Shown piece by piece: positions 53,829-62,879 of a stretch of 64,000 bases of DNA. Positions within the stretch are counted from its first letter, which is position 1. Every line of letters starts with the position of its first letter. The notes under the pieces are model-generated. The model was not told where the DNA came from. It saw only the letters and a program-made list of their open reading frames with translations, and made no database searches. The position numbers and the translations under genes were made by a program. This DNA is from Pontiella desulfatans (GTDB taxonomy: Bacteria; Verrucomicrobiota; Kiritimatiellia; Kiritimatiellales; Pontiellaceae): contig NZ_CAAHFG010000001.1 of NCBI RefSeq assembly GCF_900890425.1, forward strand, positions 4,092,001 through 4,156,000, in the 5' to 3' direction.

Positions 53829-55427
53829 CTACTTTGTTCCATGGCCCTCTTCAGCCTGCTTGCGGAAGGAGGAGGAGTGGTAGCGCATGGTTGGAGCGGA
53901 GACATCCTGCGGCTGGTTGGCCGGCACATCGTATTGCTTGCGGACGGTGGACAGCTTCTGGTGCATGCGCTTGACGGCCGCGGCGTATTCCGGATTCGCG
54001 TACTGGTTGACCATCTCCTTCGGGTCGGCCAGGAGGTCGTAGAGTTCCCATTCTCCGAGATCGTAGAAGTTCATCAGCTTGTAGCGCCCGTCGTAGACGC
54101 CTTCGTGGCGGTGCACCATGTGCCAGCCGGGGAATTCGTAGTAGTGGTAGTAGAGCGAGTCGCGCCAGGCGGCCGGTTTTTGGCCGGAAAGCAGGGGGAC
54201 GAGGCTGGCGCCCTGCATGTCGGACGGCACTTCAACCCCGGCGATTCCGAGGAAGGTTTCGGCAAAATCGAGATTGGAGACGAGATCGGAGTTGACCGCG
54301 CCCGGCGGGGTAACGCCCGGCCAGCTGACGAGCAACGGCGTGCGGTGGGATTCGTCATACATGAAGCGTTTGTCGAACCAGCCGTGCTCGCCGAGATAGA
54401 AGCCCTGGTCGGAGGAGTAGATGAAGACCGTGTTTTCCAGCAAGCCCTCCTTGGCCAGCGTGTTCCACAGCTCACCGACCGATTCATCGACCGACTTGAT
54501 GCAACGCAGGTAATCCTTCACATAGCGCTGGTATTTCCACCGGACAAGTTCCTTGCCGGAAAGATTGGCCTTGAGAAAGGCCTGGTTCTCGAGTTGATAG
54601 GCGGCGTTCCAGGCCATCAGTTGCTCGCTGGTCATCCGCTTATGAATGCGGGCGGCCAGCTGCCCGCTGAAATCGTCCTGCTCGATTTTAAGATCCTTTC
54701 CAAGCTCCATGGTCTTGGCGATGGTTTGATCCTGCTCGCGGGCGGCGGTTCCCCTCCCCCGATAGTCGTCGAACAGCGTATCGGGTTCGGGCATCGCCAC
54801 CCCGTCGAACGCGTTGAGGTATTTCGGGGCAGGCGACCATTCGCGGTGCGGAGCCTTATGCTGAACCATCAGGATGAAGGGCTTGCCCTTGTCCCGCCCC
54901 TCTTCCAGCCAGGCCGTGGCCTTGCGGGTCACGATCTCGGTCACGTAGCCCATTTCGCGGTATTGCCCGCCGGCATTGATGAAGTCGGGGTTGTAGTAGA
55001 ACCCCTGCCCCGGAAGGATGTCCCAATGGTCGAAGCCGGTCGGAGCGCTGCCCAAATGCCACTTGCCGATGAGGGCGGTCTGGTAGCCCGACTTCTGCAA
55101 CAGCTTCGGGAAGGTTTGCTGCGTGCCGTCGAAGGCCGTGTTCTCGTTCGTCATGAACCCGTTCAGGTGGCTGTGCTTGCCGGTCAGGATGGTTGCCCGG
55201 CTCGGGCCGCAAATCGAGTTGCCCACCATGCACCGATTAAACCGCATGCCCCGCTCCGCGATCCGGTCGAGGTTCGGCGTCGGCGCAACGTCCGCAAAGC
55301 GGCCGCCATAGGCGCTGATCGCCTGCGTTGCGTGATCGTCCGAAAAAACAAACACCATGTTGGGGCGGGCGTCCCCGAAACAGGCACCCGCAACCATCCA
55401 ACCCCATACAACCCATTTTCCGCTCAT
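53829..55427 (-). CDS. Secreted S1 sulfatase
   Basis: 532 residues from ATG 55427 (AGGAG upstream), with an N-terminal signal. Formylglycine motif [19 protein letters not shown], with Cys73 the residue converted to formylglycine by a sulfatase-maturating enzyme. Metal-binding opening [12 protein letters not shown] and C-terminal [15 protein letters not shown] are also present. It removes sulfate esters from carbohydrates. Subfamily not assignable by eye. Sulfatases are expanded in Kiritimatiellota that degrade sulfated polysaccharides. Confidence 0.92.
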   Translation of the reverse strand: MSGKWVVWGWMVAGACFGDARPNMVFVFSDDHATQAISAYGGRFADVAPTPNLDRIAERGMRFNRCMVGNSICGPSRATILTGKHSHLNGFMTNENTAFDGTQQTFPKLLQKSGYQTALIGKWHLGSAPTGFDHWDILPGQGFYYNPDFINAGGQYREMGYVTEIVTRKATAWLEEGRDKGKPFILMVQHKAPHREWSPAPKYLNAFDGVAMPEPDTLFDDYRGRGTAAREQDQTIAKTMELGKDLKIEQDDFSGQLAARIHKRMTSEQLMAWNAAYQLENQAFLKANLSGKELVRWKYQRYVKDYLRCIKSVDESVGELWNTLAKEGLLENTVFIYSSDQGFYLGEHGWFDKRFMYDESHRTPLLVSWPGVTPPGAVNSDLVSNLDFAETFLGIAGVEVPSDMQGASLVPLLSGQKPAAWRDSLYYHYYEFPGWHMVHRHEGVYDGRYKLMNFYDLGEWELYDLLADPKEMVNQYANPEYAAAVKRMHQKLSTVRKQYDVPANQPQDVSAPTMRYHSSSFRKQAEEGHGTK

Positions 55428-55553
55428 GGCATATTCTCCTGTTGACCCGCGTCGGAATACCATACCCGCCGATGCAATGCCATGAATACCTACCCTCTCC
55501 TTTCCCGACTAAAGGCCGCCTTCCTCTCGGAAAAAGGAGCTTTGGAGGGAAAG

Positions 55554-55583
55554 TTGATAAAAATGGTACGATTTAGGTATTTT
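55554..55583 (+). promoter_or_regulatory. Possible promoter of the oxidoreductase-korAB operon
   Basis: TTGATA, 18 bp, TATTTT in an AT-rich stretch 65 nt before the GTG start at 55648. Plausible but unverified. Confidence 0.35.
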
Positions 55584-55647
55584 AATGCTGAAATAGTCAA
55601 ACGACTGTGTTTTAACTTGCCTCAAGCTAGGTAATACGGAGAGAACA

Positions 55648-57432
55648 GTGAAGCCGACCAATACGAGTAATCCAGAATATTTCCACAAAGTCGTCGATTG
55701 CCAATATGCCTGTCCGGCCCACACCCCCGTCCCCGAATACATCCGCCTGATCGCCGCGGGGAAATATGCCGAGGCCTACATGGTCAACTGGGAATCGAAT
55801 GTGTTCCCCGGCATCCTGGGCCGCACCTGCGACCGCCCGTGCGAACCGGCCTGCCGCCGCGGACGCATCGATGAAAAGCCCGTCGCCATTTGCCGCCTCA
55901 AACGCGTCTGCGCCGACATGAAGGACGAGGTCGGCTCCCTGATGCCCAAAATCCCGAAGGAAAAGAACGGCTTCAAGTTGGCGCTCATAGGCGCGGGTCC
56001 CTCGGCCCTGACCGTGGCGCGCGACCTGATGCCACTCGGCTACGAGGTGGATCTTTTTGAAGCGCACGGCAAGGCCGGCGGCTTCATGCGGCAGCAGATT
56101 CCCTCCTTCCGGTTGCCCTCGGAGGTGATCGACGAGGAAACCGGCTATATTCTCGACATGGGCGTGAATGCCCATTTCAACACCCGCGTGGAAAGCCTCA
56201 AAGGCTTGCTCGAAAAGGGCTACGATGCCGTATTCGTTGGTTCCGGCGCTCCAACCGGTCGCCAGCTAAAGCTCCCCGGCTACGAACTCGACGAAGGCAA
56301 GAACGTGCTGGTCGGCGTGGAATGGCTTTCGCACGTGGCATTCGGCCATCTCACGAAAGCCCCCCGGGACGTCATCGTCCTCGGCGGCGGCAACACGGCC
56401 ATGGACTGCTGCCGAACCGCCCTGCGCCTCGGTGCGGAAAACGTCAAGGTGGTGCTCCGCACGCCCATCTCCGCCATGGTGGCCTCGCCGTGGGAAATCG
56501 AGGACACCCAGGCCGAGGGCATTCCCATCCTTGAAAACCTCAACCCGAAGAGCTATGTGGTCGAAGACGGGCAGCTCAAGGCCATGACGTTCGACGTCAT
56601 CGAATATTCCATCGATGAGGAGGGACGCGAGGTCTTCACCCCCACCGGCCAGAGCGAAACGGTGGATTGCAGCATGGTGCTGCTGGCCATCGGACAGGCC
56701 AACGCCTTCCCCTGGATCGAACGCGATATCGGCATCGAGTTCAACGAGATCGGATTGGCCGTGGTTGATGAGAACACCTATCAATCCACCAACCCGAAAG
56801 TCTTCTTTGGCGGCGATGCCGCCTTCGGCCCCAAGAATATCATCACCGCCGTGGCGCAGGGGCACCAGGCGGCCATCTCGATGCACCAGTTTCTCCAGGG
56901 CGAGGATCTGGCCGAACGCCCCGACCCCAGCACCAACCTGATCAGCCAGAAAATGGGTATCCATGAATGGAGCTATGCCAGCATGGTTACCGAAGAGGCC
57001 CGCCACCTGGTTCCGCACGTCGATCTCGACGAAGCCATCCACAGCCACACCATGGAAGTGGAACTCGGTTTCGATGCCAAGACGGCCCTGGAGGAAGCGG
57101 GACGCTGCCTCAATTGCGATGTCGAAACCATCTTCACCGCTGAAAAATGCATCGAGTGCGATGCCTGCATCGACATCTGCCCGGTCGACTGCCTCACCTT
57201 CACCGAAAATGAAGAAGAAGCCGCTCTACGGCGCAAACTCACGGTCCCCGCCCTCAACCTGGGCCAAGCCATCTTCGTTTCCGACCATTTAAAAACCGGG
57301 CGCGTGATGGTGAAGGACGAAGACGTCTGCCTCCACTGCGGCCTCTGCGCCGAGCGCTGCCCCACCTCCGCCTGGGATATGCAGAAGTTCCTCTACATTT
57401 CACCCAAGCCGAAAGTGAAGAGTGACGCATGA
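55648..57432 (+). CDS. GltD-like FAD/NAD(P) oxidoreductase with Fe-S domains
   Basis: 594 residues, GTG start with GGAGAG upstream. The N-terminal Cys-rich Fe-S domain (CQYACPAHTPVPEYI, GRTCDRPCEPACRRGRID) is followed by two Rossmann folds: LALIGAGPSALTVARDL (FAD) and VIVLGGGNTAMDCC (NAD(P)). The C-terminus has a 4Fe-4S pair: CIECDACIDICPVDC and CLHCGLCAERCPTSAW. This resembles glutamate-synthase beta subunits and NfnB. Sitting directly upstream of korA and korB, it probably exchanges electrons between ferredoxin and NAD(P)H. Confidence 0.88.
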   Translation: MKPTNTSNPEYFHKVVDCQYACPAHTPVPEYIRLIAAGKYAEAYMVNWESNVFPGILGRTCDRPCEPACRRGRIDEKPVAICRLKRVCADMKDEVGSLMPKIPKEKNGFKLALIGAGPSALTVARDLMPLGYEVDLFEAHGKAGGFMRQQIPSFRLPSEVIDEETGYILDMGVNAHFNTRVESLKGLLEKGYDAVFVGSGAPTGRQLKLPGYELDEGKNVLVGVEWLSHVAFGHLTKAPRDVIVLGGGNTAMDCCRTALRLGAENVKVVLRTPISAMVASPWEIEDTQAEGIPILENLNPKSYVVEDGQLKAMTFDVIEYSIDEEGREVFTPTGQSETVDCSMVLLAIGQANAFPWIERDIGIEFNEIGLAVVDENTYQSTNPKVFFGGDAAFGPKNIITAVAQGHQAAISMHQFLQGEDLAERPDPSTNLISQKMGIHEWSYASMVTEEARHLVPHVDLDEAIHSHTMEVELGFDAKTALEEAGRCLNCDVETIFTAEKCIECDACIDICPVDCLTFTENEEEAALRRKLTVPALNLGQAIFVSDHLKTGRVMVKDEDVCLHCGLCAERCPTSAWDMQKFLYISPKPKVKSDA

Positions 57433-57499
57433 GGCGTGAAACCATTCCTTCGAAACACTTCCGGCACACATCACGACTCACTCATCACGGATCAAAAAC

Positions 57500-59347
57500 A
57501 TGAAACGCGACATCATCACCAACCTGTTCGTCATCAAGTTCGCCAATGTGAACGGGACCGGATCGGCCAGCGCCAACAAGCTGTTCAGCCGCGCCGTCTT
57601 CCGTATGGGCGTGCCGATCAGCCCCAAGAACATTTTCCCCTCCAACATCCAGGGACTGCCCACCTGGTACGAAGTGCGCATCAACGAAAACGGCTTCCTT
57701 GGCCGGCGCGGCGGCATCGACGTCATGGTCGGCATGAACCCGCAGAGCATGGAGCGCGACATTAACGAGGTGGAGAAAGGCGGCTACTTCGTCTACGACT
57801 CCACCAAGCCGCTCGACCCCGCCTGGTTGCGCGACGACATCGACTTCATCGGCCTGCCGCTCACCGAAAAATGCCGCGAGCTCTACGAAGACCCGCGCCA
57901 ACGGCAGCTCTTCCGCAACATCATGTATGTCGGGGCGCTCGTGGCCCTGTTCGACATGGAGCTGGAGGTTCCGAAAACCTTGATCGCCGAGCAGTTCAAG
58001 GGGAAGGAAAAGCTGATCGAACCGAACGTGCAAGCCCTGGAGACCGGCTACAACATGGCCAAGAAACTCTTTGCCTGCCCCATCGCCTACCGCGTCGTGC
58101 GGCGCGACAACGTGGGCAACAAAATCCTGATGGACGGCAACGAGGCGTGCGGGCTGGGCGCGGTCTATGGCGGCGCAACCGTTTCGGGGTGGTATCCGAT
58201 CACCCCGTCCACCTCGGTCATCGACAACTTTGCCCGCTACTGCCGCAAGTTCCGCATGGATCCCGAAACCGGCAAGAAAAACTATGCGATCGTGCAGGCC
58301 GAGGACGAGCTTGCCGCCATTGGCATGGTGATCGGCGCCTCGTGGAACGGCGCGCGTGCCTTCACGGCGACCAGCGGCCCCGGCCTTTCGCTGATGAACG
58401 AGTTCCTCGGCCTGGCCTATTTCGCCGAAATCCCCTCCGTGCTCATCGATGTGCAGCGCGCGGGCCCCTCGACCGGCATGCCCACGCGCACGCAGCAGTC
58501 CGACGTGCTCTCGGCCGCCTATGCCTCGCATGGCGACACGAAGCACATCTGCCTCTACCCCTCCACCCCGAAGGAATGCTTCGAGTTCACCGCCACTGCG
58601 TTCGATCTCGCCGAGCGTTTCCAGACCCCCGTGCTGGTGCTGTCCGACCTCGACCTCGGCATGAACGACAACATGTCCGAACCCTTTGAGTGGGACGACA
58701 CCAAACGCTACGACCGCGGCAAGGTGTTCACCGAAGACGACCTTGAAAACATGCAGGAACGCTTCGGCCGCTACCTCGACATCGATGGAGACGGCATCCC
58801 CTACCGCACCTACCCCGGCACCCACCCCACCAAAGGCGCCTTCTTCACCCGCGGCACCTCCAAGGACGACTACGCCGTCTATACCGAGATCGGCGAAAAA
58901 TACATCGGCAACATGCAGCGCCTGGTGAAGAAATGGCATACCGCCAGCCAGGTCGTCCCGAGGCCCGTCATCCGCAAGACCAGAAAACCCTGCACCGTCG
59001 GCGTCGTCCACTACGGCACCTCCGAGGCCTCCACCCTCGAAGCCCTGCACCACCTCAACAACCTGCATGGCATCTCGCTCGACAGCATGGGCATCAAGTC
59101 GTTCCCTTTTTCCGACGAGGTCGGGCAGTTCATCTCAGACCACGAATATGTCTTCGTCGTCGAACAAAACCGCGATGCCCAGATGCGGACGCTGCTCATC
59201 AACGAGTTCGACTTCGATCCCGAGTGCCTCGTCCCGCTGCTGCACTACGACGGCAGCCCGATCACCGCACGCTTCATCCGCCACGAGATCCGCGACTGGA
59301 TCCTCCAAACCACCACCTCCCCCCGCAGACGGAGCAAATTTTACTAG
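57500..59347 (+). CDS. korA: 2-oxoacid:ferredoxin oxidoreductase, fused gamma-alpha subunit
   Basis: 615 residues. The gamma domain comes first (GTGSASANKLFSRAVFRMG, residues about 15-190). The alpha/pyrimidine-binding domain follows with GNEACGLGAVYGGATVSGWYPITPSTS (27 residues; key block WYPITPSTS), SGPGLSLMNEF and RAGPSTGMPTRTQQSD. The C-terminal domain ends HEIRDWIL. This gene, korB and the upstream oxidoreductase form an operon; gaps are 67 and 103 bp. Substrate (2-oxoglutarate, pyruvate or a branched 2-oxoacid) cannot be told by eye, so the symbol is tentative. Confidence 0.88.
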   Translation: MKRDIITNLFVIKFANVNGTGSASANKLFSRAVFRMGVPISPKNIFPSNIQGLPTWYEVRINENGFLGRRGGIDVMVGMNPQSMERDINEVEKGGYFVYDSTKPLDPAWLRDDIDFIGLPLTEKCRELYEDPRQRQLFRNIMYVGALVALFDMELEVPKTLIAEQFKGKEKLIEPNVQALETGYNMAKKLFACPIAYRVVRRDNVGNKILMDGNEACGLGAVYGGATVSGWYPITPSTSVIDNFARYCRKFRMDPETGKKNYAIVQAEDELAAIGMVIGASWNGARAFTATSGPGLSLMNEFLGLAYFAEIPSVLIDVQRAGPSTGMPTRTQQSDVLSAAYASHGDTKHICLYPSTPKECFEFTATAFDLAERFQTPVLVLSDLDLGMNDNMSEPFEWDDTKRYDRGKVFTEDDLENMQERFGRYLDIDGDGIPYRTYPGTHPTKGAFFTRGTSKDDYAVYTEIGEKYIGNMQRLVKKWHTASQVVPRPVIRKTRKPCTVGVVHYGTSEASTLEALHHLNNLHGISLDSMGIKSFPFSDEVGQFISDHEYVFVVEQNRDAQMRTLLINEFDFDPECLVPLLHYDGSPITARFIRHEIRDWILQTTTSPRRRSKFY

Positions 59348-59450
59348 AGGCCACGGATGAACACGGATCAACACACAAACCCAACCGGTATCGAAGCCGT
59401 CCCGCCTGCGGTACGATCACCCATCAAGCATCACGAATCAGGACTACGTC

Positions 59451-60503
59451 ATGAGTTATAAAATCCCCGCCTTCCGCCACCCGAACCTGCCGAAAAACGC
59501 CCTCGGCTATACCTCCAAGGACTACGAAGGGGCGGTCTCAACCCTCTGCGCCGGTTGCGGACACGATTCCATCAGCAACGCCATCATCGAAGCCTGCTTC
59601 GAGATGTCGATCCCGCCGCACCGCGTGGCCAAGCTATCCGGCATCGGATGCTCCTCCAAAACGCCCACCTATTTCCTCGGCAACTCGCATGGGTTCAACT
59701 CCGTCCACGGCCGCATGCCCTCCGTCGCCACCGGGGCCAACATGGCCAACCGCAACCTACTCTACATCGGCGTCTCCGGCGATGGCGACACCGCATCGAT
59801 CGGCATGGGCCAGTTCGTGCACGCCGTGCGCCGCAACGTCAACATGGTCTACATCTGCGAAAACAACGGCGTCTACGGCCTCACCAAAGGGCAGGATTCC
59901 GCCACATCCGACATCGGCTCCACCTCGAAAAAGGGCGAGCCCAACGCGCTGGAACCGATCGACCTCTGCGCCATCGCCCTGCAGCTCGGCGCCACGTTTG
60001 TGGCCAACAGTTTTTCCGGCGACAAGGAGCAGCTCGTCCCGATCATCCAGGCCGCGATTGCCCACAAGGGCTTCGCCTTCATCAATGTGATCTCCCCTTG
60101 CGTCACGTTCAACAACACGCCCGGCTCCACCAAGGCCTACGACTATATCCGCCAGCACATGGCCTCCACCAACACAGTCGACTATGTGCCCTATGCCGAA
60201 GAGATCACCGCCGAATACGACGAAGGCACCGACGAGCGCGTCACCATGCACGACGGCTCCGTCATCAATCTGCACAAGCTGGAGACCAAGCACGACATCC
60301 ACAGCCGTAGCTCCGCGCTTTCAATGATGCAGGAATACAAGGCCCAGGACAAAGTGCTCACCGGCATTCTCTTCATCGACTCCAGTTCCCAGGAAATCCA
60401 CGAAGCCATGAACACCACCACCGCCCCCCTGCGCGACCTCGGCACCAAGGAACTCTGCCCCGGCGCCGCCAACCTCGAAGCCATCAACGAGCTACATCGC
60501 TAG
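59451..60503 (+). CDS. korB: 2-oxoacid:ferredoxin oxidoreductase, beta subunit
   Basis: 350 residues. TPP-binding domain: CAGCGHDSISNAI, GIGCSSKTPTYF, the GDGDTASIGMGQF metal-binding motif, and CENNGVYGLTKGQDS. Partner of the fused gamma-alpha subunit. A downstream hairpin at 60513-60538 separates it from the convergent rnfE. Confidence 0.9.
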   Translation: MSYKIPAFRHPNLPKNALGYTSKDYEGAVSTLCAGCGHDSISNAIIEACFEMSIPPHRVAKLSGIGCSSKTPTYFLGNSHGFNSVHGRMPSVATGANMANRNLLYIGVSGDGDTASIGMGQFVHAVRRNVNMVYICENNGVYGLTKGQDSATSDIGSTSKKGEPNALEPIDLCAIALQLGATFVANSFSGDKEQLVPIIQAAIAHKGFAFINVISPCVTFNNTPGSTKAYDYIRQHMASTNTVDYVPYAEEITAEYDEGTDERVTMHDGSVINLHKLETKHDIHSRSSALSMMQEYKAQDKVLTGILFIDSSSQEIHEAMNTTTAPLRDLGTKELCPGAANLEAINELHR

Positions 60504-60512
60504 GAAGAGCAG

Positions 60513-60538
60513 CCGGCGAACCCTGCATGGGTTGCCGG
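60513..60538. terminator. Hairpin between convergent korB and rnfE
   Basis: CCGGCGAACCC pairs with GGGTTGCCGG with one bulged G and a 5-nt loop. It lies in the 55-bp gap between convergent genes, but no clear T-tract is seen on either side, so it is a hairpin of probable terminator function. Confidence 0.45.
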
Positions 60539-60558
60539 GAAGGGCAAGGCGCCCTGGG

Positions 60559-61224
60559 CTATTTTTCCATGTCGCAGATGTTGCAGGTGGAGCAATCCAT
60601 GGAGGCGGGTTTGTAGGATTTTCCCGCGGCCTTGGCCTTGCGGATGTTCAGCGCGTTCATGCCGGCCAGGAAAAGGCCGAGGATGATGAAGGCGCCGGGC
60701 GCGGAGGTCATCAGCATGAAGTCGGTCGTCCAGCCGGGAATCAATTTCACTTCGAACAGGGAGCCCCCGGCCAGGAATTCGCGGGTGCCGCCGAGGGCGA
60801 CCAGCGCGAGCGTAAAGCCGAGGCCCATGCCGAGGCCGTCGAGGATCGACTTGCCCACCCCGTTCTTGGACGCAAAGGCTTCGGCACGGCCGAGCACGAT
60901 GCAGTTGACCACGATGAGCGGGATGAAGATGCCGAGCGCATCGTAGAGCGCGGTGGGCGCATAGGCCTGCATGAGCAGGTCGACGATGGTTACGAAGGTG
61001 GCGATGATGACGATGTAGACCGGAATGCGGATCTTCTTCGGCACAATCTTGCGGATAGCGGAAACCACGATGTTGCTCCCCATCAGCACGCACATGGTGG
61101 CCACGCCCATGCCGAGGCCGTTGGTGGCGCTCGAGGTGACGGCCAGCGTCGGGCACATGCCCAGCAGCAGCACCAGCACCGGGTTTTCTTTCCACAGGCC
61201 TTTAGTGAATTCCTTCATCATCAT
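60559..61224 (-). CDS. rnfE: Rnf complex subunit RnfE
   Basis: 221 residues, six predicted membrane helices. The first cytoplasmic/helical part is [32 protein letters not shown] (blocks [17 protein letters not shown] and TNGLGMG), matching the RnfE/NqrD family, with [10 protein letters not shown] later. Six-helix core subunit of the Na+ or H+ translocating ferredoxin:NAD+ oxidoreductase. It ends with [11 protein letters not shown], an extra Cys-rich tail beyond the usual family end. Overlaps rnfG by 4 bp. Confidence 0.88.
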   Translation of the reverse strand: MMMKEFTKGLWKENPVLVLLLGMCPTLAVTSSATNGLGMGVATMCVLMGSNIVVSAIRKIVPKKIRIPVYIVIIATFVTIVDLLMQAYAPTALYDALGIFIPLIVVNCIVLGRAEAFASKNGVGKSILDGLGMGLGFTLALVALGGTREFLAGGSLFEVKLIPGWTTDFMLMTSAPGAFIILGLFLAGMNALNIRKAKAAGKSYKPASMDCSTCNICDMEK

Positions 61225-61880
61225 TCTGCTCCTTTGGAGAGGGTACCGAGGTTGTCGACGGCGGTTTTACCGATGGCGTGGACGGCGCCGCAGATGGCGC
61301 GGCTGGTGATGGTGGCCCCGGTCTTTCCGTTAACGGCCTCGCCGTCCTTCACAATGCTCCAGCGGTCGTCGCCGGCCTTTTTGCTGCCGTACCAATCGAG
61401 GTATTTATTGGGGGCCAGCCCTTCGGCGGCCCCGCCCCCCTTGATCAGGTCGACAATGGTTTTCTGCACCTTGCGGTCGGTGACGACGGTGCCGAGGCCG
61501 GGGGTTTCGGTGTTGGCGGTCACAATCACCTTATCGACCGTGCCGTCGGTCTTGAGCGATGCCATGACGGTGACGTTGCCGGAAAAGCCCTCGGGCGTGA
61601 CCACCTCGCCGGCATAGCCGACAATCTCGCCGCCCTTCTTGGCGATGTAGTATTTGACCGGCCAATCCATTTCGGAGTGGATGCTGACGGTATCGTCGGC
61701 GGGCACGTTGTCGAACGCGGGCAGGATCTGCTCCAGCGCCGTGTTGGTTTTCTTCTGGAGGTTCAGGGCGATGGCCTCGGCGGTCGACGTGTAGACCAGC
61801 GACAATAGTCCGGCCGCAATGGCCGCAACCCCACCGAGAAACGCCCCCAGCATGGGGATGTTGATTTTTTGTCCGCTCAT
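61221..61880 (-). CDS. rnfG: Rnf complex subunit RnfG
   Basis: 219 residues. One N-terminal membrane helix and a periplasmic FMN-binding domain with [17 protein letters not shown], the covalent-FMN region (usual motif SGATxTS). Upstream conserved [15 protein letters not shown] fits the FMN_bind fold. It overlaps rnfD and rnfE by 1 and 4 bp. Confidence 0.9.
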   Translation of the reverse strand: MSGQKINIPMLGAFLGGVAAIAAGLLSLVYTSTAEAIALNLQKKTNTALEQILPAFDNVPADDTVSIHSEMDWPVKYYIAKKGGEIVGYAGEVVTPEGFSGNVTVMASLKTDGTVDKVIVTANTETPGLGTVVTDRKVQKTIVDLIKGGGAAEGLAPNKYLDWYGSKKAGDDRWSIVKDGEAVNGKTGATITSRAICGAVHAIGKTAVDNLGTLSKGAE

Positions 61881-62875
61881 TATTTGGCCTCCTTGACAGG
61901 GGCGATATAGCCGAAGGGTTTACGAATGGTGACGCGGTCGATCAGCGGGGTCAGCGCATTCATGAAAAGGATCGCGAAGCTGACGCCCTCGGGGTAGGCC
62001 CCCCAGAGGCGGATGAGGCTGGTAATCAGGCCGCAGCCGAAACCGAAGATCCAGGCGCCCTTGTGGGTCATGGGCGAGGTGACCATGTCGGTCGCCATGA
62101 AGAAGGCGCCAAGCAGCAGGCCGCCGGAAAAAACGTGGACGAACGGCGAGTGGTAGACTTCGGGCTGCACGACATGCGCGATGCCCGTGAAGACGAAGAC
62201 CGTGCCGATGAAGGCCAGCGGAACCTCCCACTTGATCAGCTTGAAATAGAGCAGGATGGCACCGCCGATGATAAGCGCGATGGCGGAGGTTTCGCCCAGA
62301 CAGCCGCCGACGTTGCCGAGCAGCATGTCCTTCACGAAGGTTTCGCCGGGCGCAAGGCCGAGCGGCGTGGCGGCGGTGACGCCGTCGATGGCCCAGTGGC
62401 CGAGCTCGGGCTTGTCCCAGGTGGTCATGATGCCCGGGAAGCCGATCAGCAGGCCGACGCGCGCCACCAGCACGGGGTTGAACGGGTTGTAGCCGAGGCC
62501 TCCGTAGAGTTGCTTGCCGAGGATCATGGCGAGGATGCCGCCGAGCAGGCAGATCCACCACGGCGCACCTGCGTTAAGGTTCATGCCGAGCAGGATGCCC
62601 GAAAGGATGGCCGAGCCGTCCTTCCAGGTGGAGCTGCGCTTCATCAGCTTGTTCCAGCCCTCTTCCGCCAGCACGCAGGAAAACACGCAAAGCGCGAGAA
62701 CCTCCAGCGCCGCAAAGCCGAAGAAGAGCACCGCCGCGATGCAGGCGGGCAGCATGGCGGCCACGACGGTGAACATGATGCGACCGATCGTGGGCTTGTC
62801 GCGCATGTGCGGCGAGTTGCTGACGATCAGTTTTGCCGGATCCGGCAAGCGAATGGATTGAGTTTCTTCAGACAT
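61880..62875 (-). CDS. rnfD: Rnf complex subunit RnfD
   Basis: 331 residues from ATG 62875, multi-helix membrane protein. SNSPHMRDKPTIGRIM at the start and GGLGYNPFNPVLVARV are typical. DGVTAATPL is the region that carries covalent FMN on Thr in RnfD/NqrB. The C-terminus IDRVTIRKPFG fits. The length (about 330) separates RnfD from the longer NqrB. Confidence 0.9.
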   Translation of the reverse strand: MSEETQSIRLPDPAKLIVSNSPHMRDKPTIGRIMFTVVAAMLPACIAAVLFFGFAALEVLALCVFSCVLAEEGWNKLMKRSSTWKDGSAILSGILLGMNLNAGAPWWICLLGGILAMILGKQLYGGLGYNPFNPVLVARVGLLIGFPGIMTTWDKPELGHWAIDGVTAATPLGLAPGETFVKDMLLGNVGGCLGETSAIALIIGGAILLYFKLIKWEVPLAFIGTVFVFTGIAHVVQPEVYHSPFVHVFSGGLLLGAFFMATDMVTSPMTHKGAWIFGFGCGLITSLIRLWGAYPEGVSFAILFMNALTPLIDRVTIRKPFGYIAPVKEAK

Positions 62876-62879
62876 AAAA

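Noticed and set aside
53787-55445. 552-codon plus-strand frame
   Set aside because: Antisense shadow of the sulfatase gene.
57485-59068. 527-codon minus-strand frame
   Set aside because: Antisense shadow of korA; repetitive Val/Gly/His-rich product.
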